Positions 12,390-25,181 of a DNA stretch of 64,000 bases are shown piece after piece. The position numbers and the translations under genes were made by a program. The notes beneath the pieces are model-generated. The model saw nothing but the letters and a program-made list of their open reading frames with translations, searched no databases and was not told where the DNA came from. How positions within the stretch are numbered: position 1 is the first letter of the stretch; each line of letters begins with the position of its first letter. Source of the DNA: Papilionanthe hookeriana x Papilionanthe teres (lineage: Eukaryota > Streptophyta > Magnoliopsida > Asparagales > Orchidaceae); NCBI GenBank assembly GCA_022702705.1, contig CM040421.1, positions 71,728,121 to 71,792,120 on the forward strand. Reading direction: 5' to 3'.

Positions 12390-14959
12390 GTTTGAAAAGT
12401 AGCATTTGATTTTGAAAATAATTTAAAGTTTGAAAATTTTAAGATATGAAATTAAACCGATCTCACATCCTAAATAGTTTATATAAACGAGCATCGCATC
12501 ACAAATCGTGTATCTATCCCGAGAAATAGATGCACTGTTTGATGATGGGGCTCGATTAAATAAACTAGAAGATTTGTGACATGTGTTTGGTCTGCAAATC
12601 AATTTTATAAGCCGACAAGTTCCACTGCTTAATATAAATGAATTAAGTAGGGTTTATATTACCTGGATTCTTAAAGTTCCCTATAAGGGCGAGCCTCATA
12701 GTTAATTACATCTTAAATAACGGGAATCATTTAAGAAAGCTCTCGATAATGATCAGTGGTTTTGCTCTCAAGAATTTCAAAGTTTAAGGTTTCAAACAAA
12801 TTGGATTTTGGAAATTTCAATAGGGAATAGATCAAATTTAGAACAGTTTATTTTGGGGATCTAATGGAAGAAAGGTAGGAGAAGTTGAGGATCCAAGAGG
12901 AATCTTGGCAACTTCCCAAACTATCCTATGGTTTGGCTTCAATTTAAGAGTTATTTAATGTTTCAATCCTACCAATTTTAGTTAATTAGGAATTATATTT
13001 ATATGACATTATCATACAAATAGCCTCGAAGATGTGAGGGTTTATGTCATACCAAACGACTACCTCGGAGTCGTAAGACCAATTAGTGCTTAATTTGCAT
13101 AATATGATTATACAAATTCCTAATGAAAAGTTGAGGATTTATGTTTCACTAGGCAAACTACATCGAAATCCTATTGATTGTTGTTTAATTCTAAGAAAGG
13201 TTTAGCTAATTTAGACACAAGTTTTGTTGTTGAAGATGGCCGTGCTGCCCACTGTGCTCCAAGCTCCTTGTTATTGCAGATGTTTGGTTTTAGAAGGTGA
13301 CAATCAAGAGATGAGAGAAGTGTTCTGGTTTAGAAATGGTTGAAAAATTGAGATGTCTTAATGTTTTAGTTAAAACAAATCATAAAGTTGATTAAGTAGA
13401 ACCGATTAAGATCCCACGGTTCGGTCATCCCGGCACTGCTATTTTCATCGGATTCACTTAGTCCAAATGAATTTGCTAAACTCAACTGAATGAGTTCCAC
13501 ACTTTCATTTAGACCATGGAAAATCTCGTTAGCAACACGTGGGTTACATCATCTGAGGGATTCCCGATCATCCAATGAGACGTTTTAATTTTATTTGTAA
13601 TTGCAGTTTCATTTTTTGTTGGTGATTAAATTTTGAGTTGTTTAAACATACTGGGTTCGATCATTTTCATGCATATATAAGTACAGGAAAGTAAGAAATT
13701 TAATAAACTACTGAATGTAAATTGCAATAAACTTAAATGCGTACCTAGTGGGCACTTCCATCATTTTCACCTGCACTTAAAACACATGTTAAAGCATTTA
13801 TATATTTGCAGCAAATACTTAGGTAAAGCTAAGGGAAGGTTCTGGTTGTCTACCAAAATCCTAATCCTATTGCTAGTCGATTCTATGACGTCTAGGTTCT
13901 TGTGTTTTGTTGAGGATGATTTTCTTCACCAAAGAACAATGAAATCTCACTGTTCCTTTTAAAACATCCCATCAAGTTAGAGAAGTGCTCGGAACTGAAT
14001 TCTGAACATCTTCCTAAACATTTTAGGGATTGCTTCGAGTTCAGTTAGTTTCATTGTGGTGATGAATCACTCATCCAGGTTACCCTTACTCAGTGAATTA
14101 GGATGTTTGATTATCTTATGAATAAAGTGACATTTCATTTTATCTTTTATTTAAGAGTTATAGAGGTGAAAGCCTTTACGGGCAAATTAGTTTATTAAGG
14201 AATTTAACCATTCTTAGTTAAAGTTGGATGTAATGGATTAAAGTAATTTAGTTATGAAATTTTAGTTGATCTTTTTAGGTGTTTTAAATTATTTTAAGTT
14301 TGGAATAGAGTTTAAATTGTTCAATCCAGTTAAATTTACTATTTTAAATAGTCTTAATTTTTTAGGTTCATTTTGATTTAATGAATTATTCCAGGTTAAC
14401 TTTAATGTTTTAGATTTGTTTTAATTTAAGTTTCAAACAACTTCATATTAGTTTTAATGTCTTAAAGTATTTCAATTTAGCCTTAATATTTTGAACTTAT
14501 TTTAATTTAAGTTTTTAGACAATATCAAATTAATTTTTTTTAATGTCTTTAGTTTAATCATAAGATATTCAAAAATTGTTCTCTTCTTAAAATATTAATT
14601 TCAATCACCATTTTAGATTTCCATTAATTGATATTTGATCAAATTATTGATTAGGGTTTCAATCCAAAGAATTAAAATCATCTTGTATTAGATCCCTTAA
14701 TCTTAATCATCCAAGCTTTAATTAATCTTCTAAATTTTATGTGATTTAATTAATGTTTCTTCTTTAATGTTTAAAGTGGTTTAATGAGTTTCTATCACTT
14801 AAATTCCCTATGTTTCAATCATCCAAATGGAAAATTATGATCAAATATTTTACTCTCCCTTTGGTTAAGCGTAAATTTTAATTAAGGTTAAAATTCCTTA
14901 ATTACCATTATGCCCTCTTAAGCTTATACTTCCCATAATTCATCAAATCAAGCTCAAAT

Positions 14960-16085
14960 GAAATTGAAAATTTATCTCACTTTACTCACATGTCAATTAA
15001 GACATTAGAGGAGAAAATGTGATTTTTCAATTTTTAACTTAATTTATGTAATTATTTTAATGGAAAATAAGGATTTTTAATGAAAATTCAACAAGATGAC
15101 CAAGAAGAAGTTTCTGTCCATAGGAAAACTATGGAAGGTTCCTACTGACCAGAGGACCACTTGGACCACTTTTGGTGATTTTTTTAATTTTACTTTATTT
15201 ATTATAATTATTTTAATTTTTGAGGTATTAGGTAATTATAAAATAAAATTAAAGTGGAAAAATAGGTTTTATATTTTTCTTAAATCTTTCTGATCCTAAG
15301 AACCTCAGAGAAACAAATTTTATATTTTTCTCATTTTTTTTAAATTTTTAGAATTAATTTAGTGAAAAATGTTGAAAAATCCATTTTTTAACATTAAAAA
15401 TTGCCTTAAGCCTTTAAAATTCAATATTTTTATTTTGAGACTTAGGAAAAATATTTGGTTGATTCCTAAGTGATTAGAGGACCAAATATGACTTTTTTTA
15501 TGAATTTTAATATTTTTGTGATTTTTATAATTTTTTAATTATTAAAATATTAAAAGTTAGGTTAAAAATGAAATTTTTAGAAAATATCCAATTTTAATTT
15601 TCTTAGACTCCTCTGATATCAGAGAGTCCCCAAAATCAGTTTGATGAATTTTTAAAATATATTTTAAGTTTTATGAATTTTTTAAGTTTAATTTTGGCTA
15701 TGTTACTTATAAAATCCATTTAATGGGTTAAACCATTTTCAATTAATTTCAAACTTTTTATGGGGGTTCCTCTGACCCTAAAGATTAGTGGAGAATTGAT
15801 TTCAAGTTATTTTGATTTTTAATTTGTTTTAATTAATTGAATGTTGATTTTGGGTCAAGTGAACCATCAGGGTTATTTATAATGTTTTGGTTCATAAGAT
15901 AATTTCCTTGAGTTCCTCTGTCATAGGGAACCTACCCTAATTTTCTTAGAATTTTCTAAACAGTATGCTAATTATTGAAATTAAAATACCAAAAAAAGCA
16001 TAAAAACTTGGAAAATATATAACTTGTTATGGACATAGCCTCTGGCCTTGGAAAATTCAGTGAATGTTCCCAAGATCAGAGGCTA
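14960..16085 (-). repeat. Dyad-bearing ~150-bp array in LM-b
   Basis: Eight blocks lie near 14990, 15145, 15300, 15475, 15620, 15780, 15920 and 16055, spaced 135-175 bases in AT-rich DNA. The block at 15611-15624 is a perfect 14-bp palindrome (ctctgatatcagag). Others are imperfect versions, for example ggttcctactgaccagagg and cctctgaccctaaagattag. Confidence 0.7.
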
Positions 16086-16362
16086 CAAAAGCCCTATAGT
16101 CTCATGCCATGCTGAATTGTGTATGTGAGTGGAGAATTAAAATACTCAGATCAATATTAAAATCATTAAGAATTAAATACTTAACCAAATAACTTAATTT
16201 CTTTTCTTCATTATTCTCATCTATTCACTGAGCAAGAAGGTATTTTTCTTTCAATTTTGTGATTTTTCTACACAAAGATATGGATTTTTAAAGTTGTGGG
16301 TAATTAATTAAATCAGAAAATAAGTAATTTCCTGCTTAAGTGACACGGGGCCACGACAACCT

Positions 16363-16560
16363 ATGACGGCTCCGAAGCTCCAAGCGTCGTCTCCTGATTC
16401 GGCACCGCCATCCACCTCAGTGCCACGCGGCTCCGCGGTCTCGTCTTATTGCTCCATCCGGCGTGATCTGAGCCGTCCATCGGATACGTGCCATCCAACG
16501 GTCCCGCATCATCGTCCCAACTGGTGTGAGCCGAGAATCGTCCAACTTCTAGCCCTAATA
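16363..16560 (-). other. CpG-containing island of LM-b
   Basis: A GC-rich block in AT-rich surroundings that aligns, inverted, with 41830-42050 of LM-c and is intermediate in CpG retention. A plus-strand open frame of 119 codons crosses it, but neither frame is preserved in the other LM copies. Confidence 0.6.
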
Positions 16561-17654
16561 TCTCACTCGATACTTAACCAAATCAAGTGTAGTTTCTTCC
16601 TACATGTTCTTCTAGCTTATGGGAGTCTATCCATACGGATAACATGCATTGAAATCAAGCAGAACAAAATGGGGAATCCATGGAAGCTCAGGAAGAAGGA
16701 GAGCTCAATACCTTTGTTCTGAGAAGTGAAGCTTCGATCAGAGGTGCTCGGCACGTTCGTTGGAATCCCAGGAGGCTACGGATTGAGGCTCTTGCTCTGG
16801 TGAAATGCCTAGGTATGAATGTGTTGAAACCCGATCTAATGTTTTCACCTCTAGAGCAAATGGCTGGCCTGGTGAGGGGGCTTTCACTGGGGAGCTTCCT
16901 CTCTACCTCTGGAGAAGGTGTGGGAGAAGTTAATTTGGTTTCTGTGGAGTTTCTAGGGTTGTCCGGTTTTTTGGCCTGAGATTGAACTCCAAAATTAAGC
17001 TCACTCAGTGGGAATTAGGGTAGAAGGACAACAGAGTTCTTCTTCTCTAGACTGGGAGAGGGTTTGGGAGTGATCTGGGGAGGTTTTGTAGAAAATTTTC
17101 CAACACGCCTCTCATAGTATAGAGGTGTGGATTATATGGCCAGGGCCATAGGGCTGAGTCAGGGCTCAATTGGTGGGTGGATTCCACTGTTTAGGTGGAG
17201 GGCAGTGGAGCTCCAAAGTCAAATTTTGTTGAGGTAGCCAATTGGGGGAGTTTAGGTGTGCATAGGCTAGTGGTGGCTCTCGGTTTTTACCCCCTCCAGA
17301 GACTAGGCCGGCAGGCAAGGACAGGGGACCTGGCCTCAGGTCAGGTGAGTCAGGTGGCAGGGTTTAAATGTGATTAACCAGCCATGGGAGGATTTGGGGT
17401 GAGGCAAAAGGAGGATTTATCCACTTAAGGGAAGAGATCCCTTAAAATGGGGGACCCTTGGTCCATGACTCACTTAGCTTGGGCTGTGGATCTAGGGTGG
17501 TTCGTAGAGTTCAAATGGTGGTTGTGGAAAGGTTGGTTTAGCCACATTTGGTTCAAATTGGTTAGGTTAAGTCATGGGTTCAATTTGGCTCACTTGGGTT
17601 TAGGTTGGCCTAACTTGGGTTTGGGTTTGATTTAGGTCCAAGAGTCTTGAGCAA

Positions 17655-19203
17655 TGACCACAGAAAAATGTATTAAGAAATTCATACCAACTTTATATGA
17701 AATTGCACTTTAAAGAAAGGTATTTTCTATGTTTTACTACAGGTATGAAGAATTATAGGTATTGGAAGCAAAAAGATCGAAAAGAAGCAAATCTGGAACG
17801 AAAAGGACTAAAAAGAGATGGAAATTGAACTAGCCCACCGACGGCGATGAATAAGTCACCGACGACGTGATTTTCCTGAAAGTTTTGAATATATTATAAA
17901 GGAGCCCGCCGACGGCGAGATCGAGCCCGCCGACAGTTAGCCTTAGTGGTTAGCTAATGTTTTAGAAGCCCGCCGATGGCGAGATCGAGCCCGCTGACGG
18001 CGAGAAGGTCGGTTCAAGCCAAATACATTGAATCTAGATGCTTTTTGAAGAGGTTCTTAAGCAACCTTTAGATATATTCCTTCTTCTTTAAATATAGACG
18101 AATTTAGGCTGAAAAGGGTGTGTTCTCTTTTGGTGTTTGTGTCTTGTGGAAGTCAGTAGTGTGTGTTGAGGCTATTGTGTGTGCATTGGTGTGTTTTAGA
18201 GTATATTAGTAAGTATAATTAAGTGTGTTGTACAAGAAGGAAGAGTTAGAGGAACTTGAGGAGTCGGCTGGGGAGAAGATTCGAGATAAGTTTTTATTTA
18301 TTGTTTTATAACTTTAAATGAAATCCAAGTTTGTGTTATTTTTTCTATGCATTTTGAGTAGTTTTCTCTGTCTTTCTCCTTGTTGTTGAGATTTTGTGAA
18401 ATGAAGAATTGAATTAGTTGTGCCTAAAAATATTAAATAAAATTGTGATAATCTTCTTACTTAAATCTTAATTTACTTTCAATTTAGCCAATTGAATTGT
18501 TAAAATATGTTGAAGTATTAACTATAGTAAAGATTACATCCAAGATTCAGGGAAGTCAAAAGCCTTGGAAGGAGGGTGCAAATAAATAGGGAAATATTAT
18601 TTATCAGGCGTATAAATGGATATTTTAGTATGACAGACTAAAATCTTCAATTTGGTCCTATCGTTTGGGAGCTGAAGTGTAGATGTTAGCCCTCAGGCGA
18701 GGGGAACGTGGGAGCTCCGAAGTGGCAGCCGGTATCCTCCCAGCCTAGCCGCAAATTCAGTAACCAAGCATAGGATTAGTCAATGTTCTTTATGCATGGA
18801 CCAAAGGGTAAAGAATAGGAATGCTCCTATTTGGCACAATATAATTATAAACTAATTTAATTATTCATTCACTTAATTCTCTTAACAAGGAGAAATATAC
18901 TTTTTCTAAATTGCAATCTTCTATTTAAAAATTAAGTAATAGAGTTTAGTATAAGCGTTCTTTATTTTCGTACACTAGATATTAATTGCATCTGCTGAAA
19001 TTAGTTATTAATCTCTAAACTTCCTTGTGGGATCGATATCTAGGACTCCATTAGAGCCCTTTATTACTTGAACGATACGTATACTTGCGTTGATAAAATG
19101 GTGGAGGACACAATTGTTAATTTTATTCTGATAATCATTCATAAAAATATATAATATAAGCTCCGCAATCATATAAACCCTGCTGCCTCCCGACCCCAGG
19201 TCA
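17655..19203 (+). repeat. E1 5' LTR
   Basis: 1549 bp, TGACC...GGTCA, with perfect 5-bp inverted ends. It pairs with 29566-31115. By eye the first 230 bases differ at roughly one position in 17, mostly transitions. A GC-rich six-unit cluster lies at 17832-18007, a TATA-like run (ttaaatatag) at about 18088-18097, and the conserved U5 block with gaacgatacgtatacttgcg near 19070-19090. Confidence 0.95.
17832..18007 (+). repeat. GC-rich paired motif cluster in E1 5' LTR
   Basis: Six units arranged as three pairs. Each pair has a first unit of the form GCCCGCCGACGGCGAG, then ATCGA or a variant, then a second similar unit; pairs are about 30-45 bases apart. The core CGCCGACGGCG is a near-perfect palindrome around one central base. 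The cluster ends about 80 bases before the TATA-like run. Confidence 0.85.
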
Positions 19204-19209
19204 AGTTTT

Positions 19210-19227
19210 TGGTGCCGTTGCCGGGGA
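19210..19227 (+). other. E1 primer-binding site
   Basis: tggtgccgttgccgggga lies six bases after the LTR end and matches the tRNA-Asp-type site of Athila elements (one C-to-T change). Confidence 0.88.
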
Positions 19228-19310
19228 AGTAAAGTAATTATTAAGGTAATTAACAAATTAATTACTAGAGTAACAGACTATTTTTTAAAAAAAATCTACT
19301 TAAATAATGT

Positions 19311-20930
19311 ATGCGTAAATTTGGAACCGAAAGTTTAATACCTTACGATTCGAAATTAGAGCACACTATTAAAAGAATTAGAAAATAGGGAAAAGAAACT
19401 ATAATTTTAACTCAAATGGCAAATAATCCAACAATTGAAAATATAAATCAATCTAGACCTTTAAGAGATTACGCTAACCCTACATCAGATGAAATTTATT
19501 TAACTATCTAAAATCCTAATGTAGCGGCTAATTCATTTGAGCTTAAACCTGCAATTATCAAAATGGTACAGAATAATCAATTTAGTGGTTCACTAAACGA
19601 AGATCCTAATTTACATCTTGCTAGTTTTTTAGAACTTTGTGCTACTTTTAAATATGAAGGACTATCTAATGATGCTGTTAGACTTAGGTTTTTCCTTTTT
19701 CTTTAAGGGATAGGCTAAGATGTGGTTAAATTAGTTAGTACCTGGATCTATTAAAACATGGAGAGAACTATCACAAAAATTTCTATCCAAATATTTTCCT
19801 CCTTCAAAAACTGCAAAGCTTAGAAATGACATAACATCTTTTAGTCAGATTCATGGAGAATCGATATACGAAGCTTGGGAGAGATTTAAAGATCTTCTTA
19901 GGAAATGCCCACATCATGTGTTACTAGATTGGTTAATTATACAAACTTTTTATAATGGATTAGTAGGATCTCTTAGATCTATTATAGATGCTGCTGCTGG
20001 AGGTTCATTAGTGTCAAAACCATTTGATGAGGCTTATTCATTAATTGAAGAAATGGCTACCAACAATTTTCATTGGCCTTCTGAAAGGTTGAATCCTAAG
20101 AAAATAGCTAGTGTACATGACTCTAATGCAATATCTATGTTAGCTTCTCAGATTGCTGCTATATCCAAGAAATTATATCATTTTGGAATGAATTATTCTT
20201 CTAATATAATAGAAGAAAATTCATCTGGACAACTTATAAAAGCTCAATCTTCATATGAAATTTAAATGCTATTAATAATAAACCCAATAATCCTTATGCA
20301 AATTATTACAACCCTGGTTGGAAGAACCATCCAAATTTTAATTGGAATAACAACTCTGCTAATCAACAATGGATGAACAACTCAGTAAACCCATTAGGAA
20401 ATTCATCTAACCAAAGAAATTCAAATTATAAGCCTTCTTATCCACCTGGATTTAATAATAACTCTCAATTTAAGGAAAAGAAGTTATCTATGGAAGAATT
20501 AATATTAAATATGGGCCAGCATTCAAGGAAATCAGCTACAAATTCAAGGGAACCAATTACAAAATCAAGGAACTGCAATTAAAAATATTGAAACTCAACT
20601 TGGACATATCGCTACTGCACTTAATAATGGAATTCCTGGCACTTTTCCTAGTAATGTGGAAATAAATCCTAAAGATCAAGGAAAAGAACAAATCAAAGCG
20701 ATACAGTTACGAAGTGGAAAATAATTAGAAACAAGAATACTAAAAGAAATTGAAAGTGAAAAAGAGAATGTGGAAACTGAAACAGAAAAGGATCAGCAAG
20801 ATTAAAATTTAGAATATCCACTAATTCATATGAAAATTTCTGTAGAAAGACCACCACCACAATTTCCTCAGTGATTAAAGCAACATAAAAAGGATAAGCA
20901 ATTTTCTAAATTTCTTGAAATCCTAAAAAA
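19311..20930 (+). pseudogene. gag: E1 gag (Retrotrans_gag), with stops
   Basis: Gag forms the particle that packages the element's RNA. The frame starts at ATG 19311 with a leader ending in a 'RDYANPT'-type motif also found in the E2 gag (38414). The gag core runs at about 19530-20000, with QNNQF, FLELCATFKYEG, KTAKLRNDI and YEAWERFKDLLRKCPHH, and TFYNGL after it. From 20000 to 20270 a helical segment follows (PFDEAYSLIEEMATNNFHWP). An Asn-rich tail then covers 20270-20580. Stops and a shift lie near 19390, 19510, 19705-19735 and 20265. The C-terminal part has no zinc knuckle that I can see, which is usual for Athila. Translation from 20580 to 20930 is Lys/Glu-rich linker. Confidence 0.85.
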
Positions 20931-20934
20931 AATA

Positions 20935-21480
20935 ATGGTAAACATTCCTTTTGTAGAAGCATTAGAACAAATGCTCAATTATGTGAAGTTTATGAAAGAT
21001 ATTTTAAACAAGAAAAGAAAGTTTACAGATAATGAAACTGTTGCACTTAGCGAAGAGTGTACTGCAATTTTTCAGAAAAAGCTTCCTGAGAAATTAAATG
21101 ACATTGTAGTTTCACTATACCATGTGCTATTGGAGAAAAATTTTATGGAAAAGCTTTTTGTGACTTAGGAGCCAGCAAAAATCTTATGCCTCTATCAATT
21201 TTAAAAGATTAGGATTGGGAGAAGTCTCACCCACTTCAGTAACTCTTCAGTTAGCTGATCGTTCAGTGACATATCCTAAAGGAGTTATTGAAGATGTGTT
21301 AGTAAAAGTGGATAAATTTATCTTCCCGAGTGGATTTTATTGTCTCGGATATGGAGGAAGATAAAGAAATACCCATAATTTTAGGGAGACCATTCTTAGT
21401 TCTTGGAAGAGCTATGATTGATGTTCGAAAAGGAGAACTAACTATGAGAGTAAACGATCGAAAGTAACTTTTAACATTGC
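20935..21480 (+). pseudogene. E1 aspartic protease region
   Basis: The retropepsin that cleaves Gag-Pol. An open segment at 20935-21168 leads into the catalytic motif region, where CDLGAS occurs at about 21157, keeping the active-site Asp. It is followed by NLMPLSI, a flap-like stretch with VTLQLADRSVTYPKG, and the conserved IILGRPFL near 21378. The frame shifts near 21205 and again near 21340, so no single ORF spans it. A charged linker follows up to about 21690. Confidence 0.8.
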
Positions 21481-21656
21481 AAAATCAATGAAATATCCTG
21501 CTATAGAAAAATAAAATGAATGTTTTCGAATGGAAACTCTTGAACATCTATGAAATGAACATTTTAAAGAATACTTTGAAGATAAACTAGAAATAAAAAA
21601 TACAGAATTAATTGAAGAAACAGACAATGAAAAATTAGATTATATACAAGAAAGAT

Positions 21657-23300
21657 TTGAGATGTTGGATATTCTTTGAAAACGCTGAAAAAAATATAGT
21701 TCCATCGATTATTATACCTCCTGAACTTGAGTTAAAAGTTTTACCTACTCATTTGAAGTACGTATTTTTGGGAAATTCTTTAACTTTACCGGTTATTATA
21801 ATGGTAGAATTAAATGAATCACAAGAGAAAAAACTTCTGGACATATTAAAAAAGTATAAGAAAGCTTTTGGTTGGACCTTAGCAGATATTAAGGGAACTA
21901 GTCCTTCGATCTGTATGCACAAAATTATTTTGGATAATGAACATAAACCAAGAGTTGATCCCGAAAGGAGATTAAACCCGATAATGAAAGATGTAGTCGA
22001 AAAGAAATATTGAAATGGTTAAACAATGGTATTATATATCCTACTTTGGACGGTGCTTAGGTAAGCCGAATTCATTGTGTTCTAAGAAAGGAGGAGTATT
22101 TGTTGAAGCTAATGAAAATAATGATTTAATAACTATAAGACAAGTTCTTGGATGGCGTATATGTATTGATTATAGAAAATTAAATGCGGCCACCGGAAAA
22201 GATCACTTCCCTTTACCATTCTTAGACGAATGTTAGATAGTAGCCGAGACACAAATATTTTTATTTTTTAGATGGATATACGAGCTATCATCAAATACTG
22301 TTGCTCACGAGGATCAAGAGAAAACTACATTTACTAGTCCTTATGAAACATTTGCTTTCGAAGAATGCCTTTTGGATTATGTAATGCACCTGCAACATTC
22401 CAGAGATGTATGATGTCTATATTTAGTAAACTAATTGATGATGGAATGAAAGTATTTATGGATGATTTCTCTGTATTTGGAACATCATTTGACGCATGCT
22501 TGGATCATCTTGGAAAAATCTTAGAGTTATGCGAACAAACTAACTTAGTTCTAAATTGGTAGAAATGTCAATTTATGGTTGCATTAGAAATTGTATTAGG
22601 GCATAAAATTTCAGAAAATGGCATGGAAGTAGACCCTGCAAAAATTCAAGTTATAGCTAAATTACCACCTCCTACTACAGTGAGAGGGGTAAGAAGTTTT
22701 CTTGGACATGCTTAGGATTTTACGAACGCTATATAAAAGATTTTTCAAAAATTACTAAACCTTTATGCCAACTTTTAGAAAAAGACAAGAAATTTGAATT
22801 CACTTCTGAAATGCTTAAATGCTTTTGAGTTATTAAAAGATAAATTAATCACAACACCTATAATAGTTTCACATGATTGGGAGAAACCATTTGAACTTAT
22901 GTGTGATGCTAGTGATTATCTTATAGGAGACTATTCTTAGACAAAGGTATGATAAAATTTTTAAAGTTATATCTTATCTTAGTAAAACTTTCGATAGTGT
23001 TTGAAATCGATTATACGATTCTGAGAAAAAGAATTATTAGCGATTGTATATACTTTTGATAAATTTAGATTTTATTTAATTGGAACTAAATGTATTGTGC
23101 ATACTGACCACTCATGTTATTAAATATTTAATGCGAAAGAAGATACGAGACCAAGATTAATCGGATGGATATTACTGATGCAAGAATTTGGTTTTAAAAT
23201 AATTAATAAAAAGGGAACTGTAATCAAATTGCAGATCATTTGTCAAGATTAGAATATTGTGAATTATCTGACACTGACAATGAAATTATAGACAGTTTTC
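21657..23300 (+). pseudogene. pol: E1 reverse transcriptase and RNase H
   Basis: RT copies the RNA into DNA and RNase H removes the RNA strand. The pre-RT segment at 21657-22013 ends KAFGWTLADIKG and the RT N-terminus. The fingers region has GWRICIDYRKLNAAT near 22150, then DHFPLPFLDE. After shifts near 22230 and 22350, the palm has MPFGLCNAPATFQR from 22365 and the catalytic FMDD box at 22455-22466, which is intact. The thumb and connection contain GHKISENGMEVDPAKI and SFLGH. RNase H starts near 22890 with FELMCDASDY and ends near 23250 with QIADHLSRLEY. Several stops and at least five shifts make it non-functional. Confidence 0.88.
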
Positions 23301-23339
23301 CTGATGAACAACTTTATAAAATAAATGAGTGAAAAATAC

Positions 23340-24606
23340 CATGGTATGCTGATATTGTTAATTATATTGTAAGTGATATTTTACCACCCATGCTAACTCT
23401 GCAACAACAGAAAAAATTCATTTACGATGCTAAAACATATTTTTGGGATGAACCATATCATATAAACAATGTAAGGATCTAATTATAAGAAGATGCGTGC
23501 CTTATGAAGAAACTGAACAGATTATTCAAAAATGTCGCGATTCTGAATTTGGAGGACATTTTGGGATGATAAAGCTAGCTATAAAATTTTACGATCTGGA
23601 TTTTATTGGCCTACTCTTTTTAAAGATGTTTATAGATATATCAAAACTTGTGATAAATGCCAACGAGTAGGTAATATATCTAGCATAAATGAAATGCCTC
23701 TGAATTTTATATTAGAAGTTGAAATTTTTGATGTTTGAGGATTAGATTTCATGGGACCATTTATTCCTTCATTTGGAAACTCATATATATTAGTTGTTGT
23801 TGATTATGTTTCTAAATGGATTGAAGCACAAGCCTTACCTCGTTGTGATGCTAAGAATGTTTCAAAATTTTTAATGAAAAAGATTTTCACAAGATATGGA
23901 ATGTCGAGAGTGATTATCACTAACGGAGGATCCCATTTTAGGAATAAATATATTTAGAAATTAGCAGAAAAATTTAACATTATTCATAAAATATCGACTG
24001 CTTATCATCCACAAACCAGTGGATTAGCTAAAGTTTCTAATCGAGACATTAAATGAATTCTAGAATAAGCGCAAACCACTAGCAGATTAGATTGGTCTAC
24101 TGAGACTAGACACTGCATTATGGGCATACAAGACTGCTTATAAAACCCTGATTGGAATGACTCCTTACAGGCTTATTTATGGAGAAACTTGTCACTTACC
24201 AGTTGAATTAGAGCACAAAGCGTATTGGGCGATTAAAGAATTCAATTATAATTTAAAAGATGTTGGTGAGAAGAGATTGTTGCAGATGAATGAATTAGAA
24301 TAATTAAGAAATGAATCATATAATAACGATAGAATTTATAAAGAGAAGATGAAATTATGGCATGATCGGAAGATTAACCAAAAAAATTTTGAACAAGGAC
24401 AAGAATTTTTACTTTATAATATAAGATTGAAATTATTTCTTGAGAAACTAAAATCTCGATGGTTAGGACCTTTCACTATAAATCAAATATTTACATACGG
24501 AGCTGTAGAAATTGAAGATCAAAAGATTGGACACAGATTTAAAGTAAATGGACACAGATTAAAACAATATTTTGAAGGAAAAGACCAAATTTTAAAGAGG
24601 TTTTAA
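23340..24606 (+). pseudogene. E1 integrase, catalytic residues lost
   Basis: Integrase inserts the DNA copy. The zinc-binding HHCC part ends with CDKCQRVGN near 23655. The core begins LDFMGPF at about 23741 with its first Asp intact, followed by VVVDYVSKWIEAQALP. At the second catalytic position the codon 23922-23924 is AAC, giving Asn in ITNGGSHF where the family has Asp. The Glu position after YHPQTSG (24030-24032) is AAA, giving Lys. The C-terminal part runs 24340-24606 with FTINQIFTYGAVEIED and FKVNGHRLKQYF. Stops occur at 23735, 23955, 24053 and elsewhere. The pol frame ends at 24606. Confidence 0.88.
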
Positions 24607-24667
24607 TGCTCAGTCAACCTGATTAATAACCAGAATAGGTTGGGCTGACGAAGTTAAATCAAGCGCT

Positions 24668-24687
24668 CTATGGGAGGCAACCCATAG
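24668..24687 (+). terminator. Perfect hairpin 60 bases after pol
   Basis: CTATGGG and CCCATAG form a 7-bp perfect stem around the six-base loop aggcaa. From memory, a hairpin with a 'gggaggcaaccc' core recurs after pol in many Athila-like elements. A role in translation or RNA structure is a guess; 'terminator' is only the nearest type. Confidence 0.5.
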
Positions 24688-24857
24688 TGATCTTTATTTA
24701 GGTGTAATAATTGTATATTTATTTGAATTATTACTATTTTTAGTATAAAATGAATTCCACTACTCAAATTTATATTTATAATCATCACAATAATGGATAC
24801 ATAGAAAAAAAAATTGGAAAGCATTCGGACTAGAGCGAAACTGGGCAATTTTGTCTT

Positions 24858-24951
24858 AGCCCGCCAACAGCGAGATCGACGCTGCCGACAGTGAGTTTTG
24901 CCCGCCAAATTCAGTTCATATTTTTAAGAATCCTGCCGACGGCGAGATCGG
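24858..24951 (+). repeat. GC-rich paired motif cluster inside E1, before accessory ORF 1
   Basis: One pair of the LTR motif (cccgccaacagcgagatcga, then a gctgccgacagtgag unit) plus a partial unit and another at 24932-24950 (ctgccgacggcgagatcg). It lies 230 bases ahead of the ORF at 25182 and is outside the LTRs. Confidence 0.8.
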
Positions 24952-25181
24952 TGAATGAGCGGTTTAGGGAGTTATTTTGACGGTTTTTGGCGATTCTAAG
25001 TATTTTAAATCTTTAAAAATGCCTAAAACTCGAAATCTAAACCATTTACTTCCTGAAAACGATTTGAAACTCCACAAAAACTCATCATTATGGCATCCAA
25101 TTCACTTTAAATCACTAGATCCCGAGTGTTGATCGAAGAAAGTTTGTCGGTTATGAGGCCGAGTGAATCTTCGACAAAGTT

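Noticed and set aside
12326..13600. Separate inverted-repeat DNA transposon formed by 12130-12320 and 13410-13590
   Set aside because: The inverted pair is explained by LM-b inserted in reverse next to the same block of LM-a; LM-c carries the block once.
16363..16979. Host gene suggested by two GC-rich overlapping frames
   Set aside because: The segment is the inverted LM GC-rich tract. Frames are not conserved among LM copies, and no splice structure or domain is evident.
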